In this document: positions 44,119 through 53,394 of the stretch, one piece after another
Layout: every line of letters begins with the position of its first letter
How positions within the stretch are numbered: the stretch's first letter is position 1
NCBI GenBank assembly: GCA_030263375.1
Contig: SZOV01000009.1
Span: forward strand, 1 to 56,211
Source of the DNA: Deltaproteobacteria bacterium PRO3
GTDB lineage: Bacteria > UBA10199 > DSSB01
DNA length: 56,211 bases
Direction of reading: 5' to 3'
Translations under genes and position numbers: made by a program
Notes under the pieces: model-generated
Databases searched by the model: none
Seen by the model: only the letters and a program-made list of their open reading frames with translations
What the model was told of the DNA's origin: nothing

Positions 44119-45504
44119 ATGACGAATCCCGAGCAAGCCATTCAATATATCCACACCAACTTCGAACGCTTCATCCGGGAATTGTCCGAATACGCGACGA
44201 TCCCCTCGGTGAGCTTCCCCGGCTACCCGCCGGAGCCGCTGAACGAATCCGCCCAATGGACCGCGCGCAAGATGAAAGACGCGGGCCTCGAGCACGTCGA
44301 GATCCTCGAGATTCCCGGCGCGCCGCCCTTCGTGGTCGGCGACTGGCTGCACGCGCCCGGCGCGCCGACCGTCCTGCTCTACGCCCACCACGATGTGCAG
44401 CCGCCGGGCCGCCCCGAGAAGTGGCTCTCGCCGGCCTTCGCGCCCCAGCGCCGCGGCGACCGCCTCTACGGGCGCGGCGTGGTCGACGACAAGGCGGGGG
44501 CGCTGATGCACCTCTTCGCCCTCGAGGCCTATTTGAAGACCTCCGGCAAGCTGCCGGTCAACGTGCGCTTCCTGATCGAAGGCGAGGAAGAGACGGGCAG
44601 CGAGCACCTGGGCGAATTCGTCCGCCGCTACAAAGACCGCCTCAAAGCCGACGTGATGGTCCTGACCGACACGGCCAACCTCGACCTCGGCCTGCCTTCG
44701 CTCACCTACCGCCTGCGCGGCTTGGTCGACGCGATCGTCGAGGTGCGCACGCTGGACCATCCGGTGCACAGCGGGATGTGGGGCGGGCCCACGCTCGACG
44801 CGCTCAGCGCGCTCAACCGGATCCTCGCGCGGCTCACGACGGAGGACGGCAAGATCGCCATCCCCGATTTCTACGAGGGCATCGAGCCCGTGGTCGGCCT
44901 CGAGAAGGAACGGCTGCGCGCCTTGCCCTTCGAGGAGAAGAAATTTTTAAATGAGGTCGGGGCCGTCGAGTCGCTGCAGCTCGCCGGCGAGCGCGACTTC
45001 AGCGTCTACGAGCGCATCTGGTGCCGGCCCGCCTGCGCGATCTTGGGCATCGACGCGCCGCAGGTCGCCAAGACCAGCAACCAGATCGTCGAGTCGGCCC
45101 GCGCGAAGGTCTCGATCCGCATCGTCAGCGGGATGGATCCGGAAAAAAGCCGGCAACGGCTCTGCGATTTCCTTAAGAAGGACCCGCCCTACGGCGCCCA
45201 GGTCACGGTGAAGCCCGGCACGGCGGGGCGGCCCTGGAAGGTCGACCCGGTGGGGCCCGCCTACGAGGCCGCGGCCCGGGCGCTGAAGAGGGGCTTCGGC
45301 CGCGACGCGGTATTCATCGGCTGCGGCGGGTCGATCCCCTTCGTCGAGCCGCTGACCCACGAGTTCGGCGGCATCCCGGCCCTGCTGATCGGCCTCGAGG
45401 ACCCCTTCTGCAACGCCCACGGCGAGAACGAAAGCCTCTACCTCCCGGATTGGAAGAAGGGGATGGAGTCGGCGGTGTGGCTTTTTTCGGAACGAATCGT
45501 CTAG
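44119..45504 (+). CDS. M20-family metallopeptidase (dipeptidase-like)
   Basis: A 461-residue zinc peptidase. Metal and catalytic elements are clear: LLYAHHDVQPP at about 87-97 (His and Asp), GRGVVDDKAGA near 119 (Asp), EGEEETGSEHL (catalytic Glu pair), and GCGGSIPFVEPL near the end. The dimerisation-domain histidine appears in DHPVHSGMWGG. M20 members of this layout act on dipeptides or N-blocked peptides in the cytoplasm. Exact substrate is uncertain. Confidence 0.9.
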   Translation: MTNPEQAIQYIHTNFERFIRELSEYATIPSVSFPGYPPEPLNESAQWTARKMKDAGLEHVEILEIPGAPPFVVGDWLHAPGAPTVLLYAHHDVQPPGRPEKWLSPAFAPQRRGDRLYGRGVVDDKAGALMHLFALEAYLKTSGKLPVNVRFLIEGEEETGSEHLGEFVRRYKDRLKADVMVLTDTANLDLGLPSLTYRLRGLVDAIVEVRTLDHPVHSGMWGGPTLDALSALNRILARLTTEDGKIAIPDFYEGIEPVVGLEKERLRALPFEEKKFLNEVGAVESLQLAGERDFSVYERIWCRPACAILGIDAPQVAKTSNQIVESARAKVSIRIVSGMDPEKSRQRLCDFLKKDPPYGAQVTVKPGTAGRPWKVDPVGPAYEAAARALKRGFGRDAVFIGCGGSIPFVEPLTHEFGGIPALLIGLEDPFCNAHGENESLYLPDWKKGMESAVWLFSERIV

Positions 45505-45533
45505 GCTGTTCATCAAGCTCATTGGGAGGATCT

Positions 45534-45893
45534 ATGAAGCACACCCGAGTCTTTCTCACGCTGTTCAGCATCCTGGCCTTGGGCGGCCTCGCCGCCTCCG
45601 AAGGGCTGGCCAAGTCCGTCGAGCCGAAGGAAGAGACCTACCAGGCCCCCAAGCAGGGCAAACAGCGCCTCGCTTACTGCTACGAGCCCGAAAAGGGCTG
45701 CGGCAAAAAGGCGGCCGACGCCTGGTGCAAGACCAAGGGCTACAAGACCGCCAAGGAGTGGAAGGTCTTGGAGCAGAACGGACGCAAGGTGAAGGCCACC
45801 CGCTACATCGGCAGCGAGGGGACCTGCCGCGCGCGCGGCTGCCACACCTTCGAATCGATCACCTGCCGCATGGGACCGCCGACTTTCTTCTAG
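45534..45893 (+). CDS. Small secreted cysteine-containing protein
   Basis: A 119-residue exported protein. The signal peptide MKHTRVFLTLFSILALGGLA is followed by a processed form with six cysteines (YCYEPEKGC, WCKTKGY, TCRARGC, ITCRMGP), which suggests three disulfides. The AYC-x7-CG-AAD-WC pattern looks like a small conserved domain, but I cannot name it. GGGAGGA lies just before the ATG at 45,534. Confidence 0.75.
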   Translation: MKHTRVFLTLFSILALGGLAASEGLAKSVEPKEETYQAPKQGKQRLAYCYEPEKGCGKKAADAWCKTKGYKTAKEWKVLEQNGRKVKATRYIGSEGTCRARGCHTFESITCRMGPPTFF

Positions 45894-46028
45894 GATCCGG
45901 GCCGGGCGCTCCGCCTTTGGCCCTTCAAACCGAATCGAGGTCGGGGCCGTCTCTCGACGCCATAGGTTTTTCGAGCGCATGCTCCTATTTGCCATCCCGG
46001 GCGGCTCAACATTTCTCTTTTCAACTTT

Positions 46029-46044
46029 GTAACTGATCGGTTAC
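46029..46044. promoter_or_regulatory. Palindromic operator-like site at the FAD oxidoreductase start
   Basis: GTAACTGATCGGTTAC is a 16-base palindrome with one imperfect pair. It ends two bases before the proposed ATG at 46,046. The shape resembles TetR-family operators. No TetR gene is in the window, so a trans-acting regulator is assumed. Confidence 0.5.
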
Positions 46045-46045
46045 T

Positions 46046-47872
46046 ATGATCGCCAAGGAGCGAGGCGCCGGCTGTTCAGCGCCCCATGCGACGATGGCGG
46101 GATCTTCCCAACCTTACGACGTCCTCATCCTCGGGGCCGGGCTCTCCGGCCTGGCCACCGCCTATTATCTCAAGAAGACCAAACCCGAATGGAGCATCCT
46201 GGTCGTCGAGCGCTCCGGCACGGCCGGGGGCCTGACCGGCAATTGGATCGACCACCGCTTCGGCCCCGACAAGAAGCTCCAGATGCCGATGCACATGGTG
46301 TTCCGGCAGAAGTACAAGAACCTGCTCAAGCTGGTCGACGAAGAGATCGGCGGCTCGCTCTCGCCGCTCTACAAGGGCTACACCATCATCACCGGCGACG
46401 GGCAGCGCCACCGCCTCGCGATGGAGGACTGGACGGCGCGCCGCCTGCCGCCGCCCTTCCACGCCCTCGGGATGTTCGCCAAGCTCAAGATGCCGCTGCG
46501 CGAGAAGTGGGACCTCTTCAAGCTGGCCTGCGTCTCCACCTACTGCGCCAAGGAAATCCTCGAGGGCAAGCAAGAGCCGCGGCGGGTGCCCAACACGCTC
46601 AGCCTCGAGAGCCTCGAGCTGATCCTCAACATGGGCGCGAAGTCGCGCGACTTCCTCGAGGCGGTGACGCCCAGCATCTACAACCTGCATCCCTGGTACA
46701 CCAGCGCCCCGCGCATGGCGGGCGTGATGGCGGGGACGATGACGCTCTCGCAGGACTCGCTGCACTACCACGTCTTCGCCAAAAATTATAACGCCGCCTT
46801 CATCGACCGCTTCGTCGCGCGCCTCCAAGAGATGGGCGTTGAGTTCCGCTTCTGGACCGAGGCGCGGCGCCTCGAGGCCGACGCCGACGGGCGGCGCGTC
46901 GAGCGCGTCTGGGTGCGGCCCTACGGGCCCGAGCACCCGCAGGCGCGGCGCTACGTCTGCGTAAATTGCGGCGCCGAGAATTACTTCCTGGACCGCGCCT
47001 TCTGCACCCGCTGCGGGCGCGACACCACCCTGGACCGCGTCCGCTCGGGGGAGATCGCCAAACCCGTCGCCCGCGAGCTGTGGCTCGACGCGGAGGCGGG
47101 CGGCTGCGTGCCGCTGGAGTGCCGGCGCCTCGTGACGGCCATGTACCCCCACATGATCGCGAGGCTTCTGCCCGCGGGGTCGCCGCTGAGGCGCCACCCC
47201 TACGTGCGCTCCTTCTTCTCCGCGCGCGGCAACCAGACCCAACTCTCGGTGGGCCGAGTTTACTATCGCAAGCCGGTCACCCGCGGCGACGGCGAGATCA
47301 CCGGGACGCACAATCCCTACCTGTGTTTCAACGGCTGCCAGTCGGTCTACAACAACTTCGGCGGGGCCGACTTGGGCTACGAGGGCGACGTGGTCGACGT
47401 CCTGCTCGACGTCGGAGTGATCCGCGACGCCCACACCCAGGAAGAGCAGATCCAGCGCATCCTCTTCGACCTGCAGCGCGTCTACCCCGACGCCGATCCG
47501 GCGCTGGCCGAGCACGTCTCCTTCGCCGACATCTATCCTGACGTCCTCTACTTAAGCGAGCAACCCGCGGTCGCCGGCCTGCACCGCTTCTTCGACACCC
47601 ACCGCACCGGCGCCGAAAACTGGTACGTCGCCGGCTGCCACAGCGGCACCATCGGCATCGGCATGGAGTCGGCCGTGCAAAGCGGGATGGCGACGGTCAA
47701 CTGCCTCCTCGAGGACGCGCGCCTGCCCGACCGCATCCCCATCCAGAGCTACGAGATCCACTGGGGCAGCCGCATGACCGCCGGGCTCGGCAACGCCATC
47801 GTCTGGTGGAAGGGGAGGGGGCGCTCCTTGGGGCGGCTGGCGGGGAGCACCTATTCGATGCCCCCGAAGTGA
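46046..47872 (+). CDS. FAD-dependent oxidoreductase with inserted zinc ribbon
   Basis: A 608-residue protein of the amine oxidase/phytoene desaturase type. The dinucleotide-binding motif GAGLSGLATAYYL is at about residues 31-43, followed by VVERSGTAGGL. A second FAD contact is at the C-terminal GIGMESAVQSG. Unlike most relatives, a zinc ribbon CVNCGAENYFLDRAFCTRCG is inserted at about 310-330. The ATG at 46,046 lacks a ribosome site; an ATG at 46,094 is possible. The substrate is unknown, perhaps a carotenoid-like or hydrophobic molecule. Confidence 0.78.
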   Translation: MIAKERGAGCSAPHATMAGSSQPYDVLILGAGLSGLATAYYLKKTKPEWSILVVERSGTAGGLTGNWIDHRFGPDKKLQMPMHMVFRQKYKNLLKLVDEEIGGSLSPLYKGYTIITGDGQRHRLAMEDWTARRLPPPFHALGMFAKLKMPLREKWDLFKLACVSTYCAKEILEGKQEPRRVPNTLSLESLELILNMGAKSRDFLEAVTPSIYNLHPWYTSAPRMAGVMAGTMTLSQDSLHYHVFAKNYNAAFIDRFVARLQEMGVEFRFWTEARRLEADADGRRVERVWVRPYGPEHPQARRYVCVNCGAENYFLDRAFCTRCGRDTTLDRVRSGEIAKPVARELWLDAEAGGCVPLECRRLVTAMYPHMIARLLPAGSPLRRHPYVRSFFSARGNQTQLSVGRVYYRKPVTRGDGEITGTHNPYLCFNGCQSVYNNFGGADLGYEGDVVDVLLDVGVIRDAHTQEEQIQRILFDLQRVYPDADPALAEHVSFADIYPDVLYLSEQPAVAGLHRFFDTHRTGAENWYVAGCHSGTIGIGMESAVQSGMATVNCLLEDARLPDRIPIQSYEIHWGSRMTAGLGNAIVWWKGRGRSLGRLAGSTYSMPPK

Positions 47873-48169
47873 AGCCCCCGCCGCCGGTATGGAATTCCTA
47901 GCCCGCAGATTTCTCGGCGCCTCCAATTATTCTCCAAGATACTGAAAACTTTAGAGATTTACTGCAGCGCCCGGCTGGAGGTCCGCCCCAGCTAGGACGG
48001 TATAGGGCACCCGAGGCTCCTGTATGAATGAATGTCATTTTTTGACGGATTATGGACGAGCTGCAACACTTTGGACACTGAGCTAGTTAGATAACATCAT
48101 GTAATTAAATAGAAAAATGCACTCCTCGCTTGGCAAGCCCTTTGCTTTATCTAAGTGCAGGAGGACGGA

Positions 48170-48415
48170 ATGGAAGCGCTGGTCAATCTCATTATTCAGA
48201 ACTCGAAGGCCCAAGCCAAGGCGATGAATCCCCGCCAGGTTTTCTTCCAGGAATTCGACCGGGCCCTCCAGGCCGCCAATGCCGGCGCCTCCGTGCCGGG
48301 TTGGGAGACCCTCCTGAACCACCTCGAGGTCTGCAGCCGCGCCGCCGGCCTCTCCGCGACGGACTGGGCCCAGCGCAAGAGCACCCTCCTTTGGGCCGCG
48401 GCCCAGGCGGCCTAA
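48170..48415 (+). CDS. Small protein of unknown function
   Basis: An 81-residue, mainly helical protein: LVNLIIQNSKAQAKAMNPRQ, then WETLLNHLEVCSRAAGL. AGGAGG five bases before the ATG at 48,170 supports it. No family is recognised. The 297 bases upstream (47,873-48,169) hold no other feature I can see. Confidence 0.65.
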   Translation: MEALVNLIIQNSKAQAKAMNPRQVFFQEFDRALQAANAGASVPGWETLLNHLEVCSRAAGLSATDWAQRKSTLLWAAAQAA

Positions 48416-48474
48416 GCTGTTTCCCAGCCGATTTCATGGACTCGCCCCGACTCCGCTCCTAAAATGAAAGGCTC

Positions 48475-50697
48475 ATGCAGCCCTTCCGTTGGCGGGATCG
48501 TTGGAACCTGTTTTTCCATGAGGCGGATCGCCGTTCCCTCGCCTTGGGCGGATTGGCCTTTCTGCTTCACTTGGGCTTCGGCTGCGGCATGGCCTCGGCC
48601 AACGCGCTCTTCGTCAGTCGCGTCGGGACGGAGCCGCTGTTCTATGCCTACCTCGGCGCCTCGGTCCTGACCTTCCTGTTCGCGGCGGCGATCTATTACG
48701 GGGTGGACTCCCGATTTCGTCATTGGATTTTCCTGCTCAGCTTTCTCTTTTTCTCCAGCGGCGTGTTCTGCTTATGGGCGCTGATCGGCCGTCGCCCCGA
48801 GCTCTTGTGGCCGGTCTTCGCGGCGCGGATCGCCTCGGACGTCCTCTTCGTCCTGGCGCTGTTGCAGTTTTGGCTCTTGGCCGGGGACCGCTTCACTCAC
48901 TTCGAGGCCCGCCGCCGCTTCCCCTGGTTCGTCGCGGTCGGCGGTCTGGGTTACATGGCCGGGGCCTGGCTGCTCCAGGCATTCTCCGGAAGCATTCCGG
49001 CCCTCGATTTCTTCCTGGTCTGGGCGGGGGTCCTGGCGGCCGCGCCGCTGTTTTTGGTCCTGCTGCCGCGCCAAGAGGCGCCGCCGGCGGTCGCTCCGGA
49101 GGCCGAGGCCGCCGCGGCCGTAAGCACCGCCTCCGCCCACCGGCTGCTGAAGACCTTGTTCGTCTTCTGCTTTGCCTTCACCTTTTTTCTCTACGGCGTG
49201 GATTACCTTTTCAACACGGTCGCCTTGCAGGCCTTGTCGGACGAGAACCGCTTGGCCGCCTTTTACGGGCGCGTCTCATTCTTTTCCCTGCTGGGGGTCC
49301 TGCTCTTTCAGGCCCTGATGGCCGGCCCGCTGTCGCGGGTCCTCAGCGTCGACCGTTCCATGCTGGTGCTCTGCTTCGCCTTATTTCTAGGTATCGCCCT
49401 CTTGACCTGGCATCCCTCGCTGGCGACGGCCGCCTTCGCCGAGGGCCTGCTGCTCTATTTTTTGGATTCCAAGGCGGTCGGCCTGCTGCAACCGGTGGGC
49501 AATCTCTTTCCCGATCGCCTGCGGGGCAGGGCCAAGGTGCTGCTGGACGGCTTCGCCCCGCCTTCCGGGGACTTGGTCCTCCTGCTCGTGGCCACGGCGC
49601 TCGCCGCCACCGTCGGCGCCTTTCGCCTCGCCTACGTCTTGGCGGCGGGGAGCCTGGTGTTTCTGCTCTACCCCTGGCTCTTTCGCCGGCATTACCTGGC
49701 CTATTTGCTGGATTGCCTGGCGAGTCCGGACGCCAACCAGGTGCTCAACGCGGTGCAGGCCTTGGGCGAGCCCGACAAGAAATCCGCGGCGCCGGCCTTG
49801 CTGCGCTTGCTCGAGGACTCTTCGGATCCGGTCTTGAAGCGACACCTCATCCTCAGCCTGGGCCGGATGCGCAGCGAGGCGGCCCTGCCCCAGCTGATCG
49901 CGCAGTTCTCCCAGCCCCATGAGGCCCTGCAACTCGCGGTGGTGGAGGCGTTGGGATATTTTCGGAATTATCCGGCGCTCTTCGCCCTCCACGAGCTGAT
50001 GAAATCGCAGGACAACGTCAGCTTCCAGGTGCGGATGAACGCCACCCGCCTCATGACGGAGATGGTCGGGCGGCGCATGATCCCCTTGCTGCGCGAGGCC
50101 CTGGCCGAGGACAACCCGCGCATCCAGGCCAACGCCCTCGAGTCGCTGGCCCTGTTGCGGCGCAAGGAAATCGTCCCGCTGGTCCTTCCCTATCTGAACA
50201 GCGGGCACCGGCGCCTGCGGGCCAACGCGGCGATCGCCCTCTATCCCTTTCGCGCGCATTGCGAGGCCGCGCGGAAGACGGTCGCGGAGTTGTTCCAGTC
50301 GGCGGATCCCTTGACGCGCTTCGCGGGCATCTACGCGATCGGCGAGTTGAGGCTGGCGGAGTACGAGACGGATCTGAAGGGCCTGCTGGGCGCCTCGGAG
50401 CCCCGGCAGCGCCGCGCCGTCTTGACCGCGCTGGCCAAGTTGGGCGGGGCCGAATACGTCCGGGGCTTTTCGCGCGGCCTGGCGGAGGAGGACGAGGTCG
50501 CGGCGGCGGAGTCCTTGCAGGCCTTGGCGCGCTTTCCCGCGCCGAGCCGGTGGCGGGTCTTCGAGGAGGTCTCGCGGATGGGGGCGCCCGAGCGGAAGCG
50601 AATCCTGGCGCGCCTGGACCAAAGCCCCTTCGACTTCTCCCAGGAGCGGAGCCTGCTGGTCAACCGCGAGGCATTGATGTTTTTACCGAAACGCTGA
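48475..50697 (+). CDS. Membrane transporter fused to HEAT repeats
   Basis: A 740-residue protein. Residues about 22-430 contain about 12 transmembrane helices and resemble the MFS/NTT (ATP:ADP translocase-like) fold. Residues about 435-720 are HEAT repeats, with units like VLNAVQALGEPDKKSAAPAL and ALESLALLRRKEIVPLVLPY. Fusions of NTT-like transporters with HEAT repeats are known in several bacteria. The substrate is unknown; the HEAT part is expected in the cytoplasm and may bind a partner. Confidence 0.78.
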   Translation: MQPFRWRDRWNLFFHEADRRSLALGGLAFLLHLGFGCGMASANALFVSRVGTEPLFYAYLGASVLTFLFAAAIYYGVDSRFRHWIFLLSFLFFSSGVFCLWALIGRRPELLWPVFAARIASDVLFVLALLQFWLLAGDRFTHFEARRRFPWFVAVGGLGYMAGAWLLQAFSGSIPALDFFLVWAGVLAAAPLFLVLLPRQEAPPAVAPEAEAAAAVSTASAHRLLKTLFVFCFAFTFFLYGVDYLFNTVALQALSDENRLAAFYGRVSFFSLLGVLLFQALMAGPLSRVLSVDRSMLVLCFALFLGIALLTWHPSLATAAFAEGLLLYFLDSKAVGLLQPVGNLFPDRLRGRAKVLLDGFAPPSGDLVLLLVATALAATVGAFRLAYVLAAGSLVFLLYPWLFRRHYLAYLLDCLASPDANQVLNAVQALGEPDKKSAAPALLRLLEDSSDPVLKRHLILSLGRMRSEAALPQLIAQFSQPHEALQLAVVEALGYFRNYPALFALHELMKSQDNVSFQVRMNATRLMTEMVGRRMIPLLREALAEDNPRIQANALESLALLRRKEIVPLVLPYLNSGHRRLRANAAIALYPFRAHCEAARKTVAELFQSADPLTRFAGIYAIGELRLAEYETDLKGLLGASEPRQRRAVLTALAKLGGAEYVRGFSRGLAEEDEVAAAESLQALARFPAPSRWRVFEEVSRMGAPERKRILARLDQSPFDFSQERSLLVNREALMFLPKR

Positions 50698-50708
50698 GGC
50701 CTCTGGAA

Positions 50709-52274
50709 TCAGTGCCCCATGTGCCCGGCCGTGACGTTGCACACCGCGCGCTCCGCGGGCGTCATCGCCTCGCGGTCCGTCGAGGAGGGCGAGCCCATCT
50801 CGCAGGCGCCGGCCGTTTCGGAGACGGAGATCCGCTGCATCATGCCGTTGTCCTCGTGCTCGCCGATGTGGCAGTGGTAGACGAAATCGCCCAGGATCAC
50901 GGGGTTGGTGAAGGGGACGCGGATCTTCACCGAGCCGCGCGGGTCGGCGGGGGAGGGGCAGGTGCAGTTCGCGCAGTTGCCCGAGTCGTCGCACTGGCAG
51001 CGGTCGGGGTTTTGTGCGTCGGCCGCGCGGAAGTCCAGGGCCACGGTGTCCTGCCGCCCGATGAAATCCACCGGCTGACCGTTCTGCTCGATCACCTGAA
51101 AATCCAGCTGATGGATGTGGAAGACGTGGTTCTCGCCGGTGCAGTTGTTCAGCGTCCACTCCTCGACGCAGCCGAGCTGCACGTTGGTATTGGTGAAGCT
51201 GGGGTCGAACTGGGTGTTGTTGATGCAGAACTGCGAGCCGTCGCCCGTCTCGGAGAAGTCGAAGGTTCGGCTGCAGCAGAGCGGGGCGTCCCGCAGGTCG
51301 GCCACCTGGGGGAAGCTCTGCGGCAGCGGGACCTCGGGGACCGCCTCGCCCTCGGAGACCAAGGTGGCTAGGGTGGTCTGCGGGTAGGTGTCGCCCTGCG
51401 GTCCCATCGAGATGCCCCGCGTAATGAAGGCGTATTCGCCCGGCGGTCCGCCGACCACCAGGAACTCGCTGCGCGCGCTGGTCGGCAGCAGGATGTGGTC
51501 GCGCGGCACCAGCTGGTTGTGCAGGTTCCCGTCGCGGGCGATCTCGTAGAGGGTGTGCCCCTCCAGCTGAATGTCGTAATAGATGTCGGCGCCGATATTG
51601 CCCACGCGCCAAAGCTGCACCTCGTTGGGCTGGATGGTCACGGTGGGGTTCACCTGGCCGTTGAGCGTGCGCATCGTCGGGTTGGCGCTGACCGGAGGAT
51701 TGGGCACCAGGCCGTCCACGATCTGGATGTCCTTGAGCATCATCACGCGCTGGGTGATGCCGCTGAGCTCGGGAAAGGGATCGAGGATCCCGTCGACGAT
51801 GAGGGCCCCCGACATCCCGCTGCCCACCTGAAATTCGGTCAGGCCGTGCATGTGCGGGTGGTAATAGAAAAGCCCCTCGGGATGCTCCGCGGGCACGTGC
51901 ACCTCGTAGTCGAAGGCGTCGCCCGGCGCGATGGTGAGAAAGACGTTGTCGCCGGGTTCGAGCGGCGAGACGTTCATGCCGTGGTAGTGGAGGTTGGTGT
52001 CTTGGTCGATGAAGTTGTTGAGCTTGAGGAAGATCGTGTCGCCGGGCCGGACGACCAGCGTGGGCGGGACGAAGAGGTCGTTGTAGACGCGCGTGGTGAC
52101 GGTGACGCCGCCGACCTCGATCTTCCGCTCTTGGGCGGTGAGGGTGGTTTGCAGGACGCCGTCCTTGCTTTCGACCCGCGGCGGCTCTTGAAAGCCGGCG
52201 GCGCCGTTGGAGCAGGCGAGGGCGGTCCAAGACAGCCCAAGCAGCGCGAAATATCGTCCCCGTGGAAGCCTCAT
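50709..52274 (-). CDS. Multicopper oxidase, lipid-anchored
   Basis: A 521-residue copper oxidase. The lipobox TALAC in the signal peptide predicts anchoring at Cys 24 or nearby. Four copper-binding motifs are intact: HYHG near 96, HPHMHG near 138, HIHQLDF near 385, and HCHIGEHEDNGMM near 466, which holds the type 1 Cys, His and Met. A Cys-rich insert (CQCDDSGNCANCTC) is unusual. AAGGAGG supports the ATG at 52,274. Likely oxidises metals or phenols in the periplasm. Confidence 0.9.
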   Translation of the reverse strand: MRLPRGRYFALLGLSWTALACSNGAAGFQEPPRVESKDGVLQTTLTAQERKIEVGGVTVTTRVYNDLFVPPTLVVRPGDTIFLKLNNFIDQDTNLHYHGMNVSPLEPGDNVFLTIAPGDAFDYEVHVPAEHPEGLFYYHPHMHGLTEFQVGSGMSGALIVDGILDPFPELSGITQRVMMLKDIQIVDGLVPNPPVSANPTMRTLNGQVNPTVTIQPNEVQLWRVGNIGADIYYDIQLEGHTLYEIARDGNLHNQLVPRDHILLPTSARSEFLVVGGPPGEYAFITRGISMGPQGDTYPQTTLATLVSEGEAVPEVPLPQSFPQVADLRDAPLCCSRTFDFSETGDGSQFCINNTQFDPSFTNTNVQLGCVEEWTLNNCTGENHVFHIHQLDFQVIEQNGQPVDFIGRQDTVALDFRAADAQNPDRCQCDDSGNCANCTCPSPADPRGSVKIRVPFTNPVILGDFVYHCHIGEHEDNGMMQRISVSETAGACEMGSPSSTDREAMTPAERAVCNVTAGHMGH

Positions 52275-52398
52275 GGTCCCCTCCTTGCCGATTCCTCCCA
52301 AATCTTACCGGGCTAGGCAATCCTTTTCGGACGCCGCTTTTTGAATTGGCCCTTTTCCCGGAGGGGGATTATGATGGGAGAAAATACTTCGCTCGAAC

Positions 52399-53184
52399 AT
52401 GATGCAGATCTTCGTCGGAAAAAACTCCCTGCTTTTTTGCCTCCTGTCCTTCGTCTTGTTCATGGCCTTCATCGAGGTCGGCTACGCTTTCGGCCTGCGC
52501 TACGCGAAAAAATACCCTTCGCGGGAAAGTTGGGGCGGCGGCGCGATCGAGGCGGCCGTCCTGGCCCTGTTCGGCCTGCTGCTGGCCTTCACCTTCGCCG
52601 CGGCTCAAGGCCGTTTGGAGGAGCGCCGCAAGCTCATCGCCCAGGAGGCCAACGCGATAGGGACCGCCTACCTGCGCCTGGACCTGTTGCCTTCTCATGA
52701 GCGGGAATTCCTAAAAGGAAAGTTTCGCGAGTATTTGGACGCCCGGCTTCGCGCCTACGAGGCCCTTCCGGATTTGAAAAAGGCCTATGAAGAGCTGCAA
52801 GGTTCCGAGCAGCTTCAAAAGCAAATTTGGAGCGAGGCGCAGGCCGCGGTGCGCCGCGAGGTCTGGCAGCCCGCGGCGATCCTGCTTTTGCCCGCCCTCA
52901 ACGAGATGATCGACATCACGACCCTGCGGACCATGATCGCGAAGAGCCATACGCCTTCCGTCGTCTTTCTGCTGCTCTACGTGGTGGGCATGATCACCGC
53001 CGTCGTGTCGGGCTTTGGAATGGCGAAAACGCCGGGACGCAATTGGCTCCACCGCTGGGTCTTTGCCCTGGTGGTATCATTGACCCTCTATGTGATCCTC
53101 GACCTCGAATTCCCCCGCCTGGGCCTCATCCGCCTGGATGCGGCCGACCAAACCCTTATTCAGCTCCGAGAATCCATGAATTAG
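52399..53184 (+). CDS. Membrane protein (DUF4239-like)
   Basis: A 261-residue protein with two N-terminal transmembrane helices, a cytoplasmic helical middle and two C-terminal helices. It shows AAVLALFGLLLAFTFAAAQG and RRKLIAQEANAIGTAYLRLD, the pattern of DUF4239 bestrophin-like proteins. The motif EANAIGTAYLR is characteristic. No ribosome site is clear, and a second ATG follows the first. Confidence 0.78.
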   Translation: MMQIFVGKNSLLFCLLSFVLFMAFIEVGYAFGLRYAKKYPSRESWGGGAIEAAVLALFGLLLAFTFAAAQGRLEERRKLIAQEANAIGTAYLRLDLLPSHEREFLKGKFREYLDARLRAYEALPDLKKAYEELQGSEQLQKQIWSEAQAAVRREVWQPAAILLLPALNEMIDITTLRTMIAKSHTPSVVFLLLYVVGMITAVVSGFGMAKTPGRNWLHRWVFALVVSLTLYVILDLEFPRLGLIRLDAADQTLIQLRESMN

Positions 53185-53394
53185 GCCGGCGCATCCGCAG
53201 CCCCTCTTGATTTATCCGATATTCAAATTTCGGAAAACGACCGGGGTAATTTCATTTTTTAATCGTGTAAATTTTAAATCCCTCCGGCTTCAAATAATAA
53301 ATATAATTATTTCATATAGTTATAAGATAGGCGCCATTGGCCCCAGGCTTGCTTTGGAATCCTACCATCCACAACCCATCTCAAGGAGGATTCC
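53185..53394. promoter_or_regulatory. AT-rich upstream region, probable promoter
   Basis: A markedly AT-rich stretch, unlike the surrounding GC-rich sequence. TATAAT at 53,302-53,307 is a possible -10 box, but no good -35 lies 17 bases upstream. AAGGAGG precedes the next gene's ATG. Confidence 0.4.

Noticed and set aside
50683-52320. Arg/Pro-rich minus-strand frame overlapping the multicopper oxidase
   Set aside because: The oxidase frame has all copper motifs; this is its shifted shadow.
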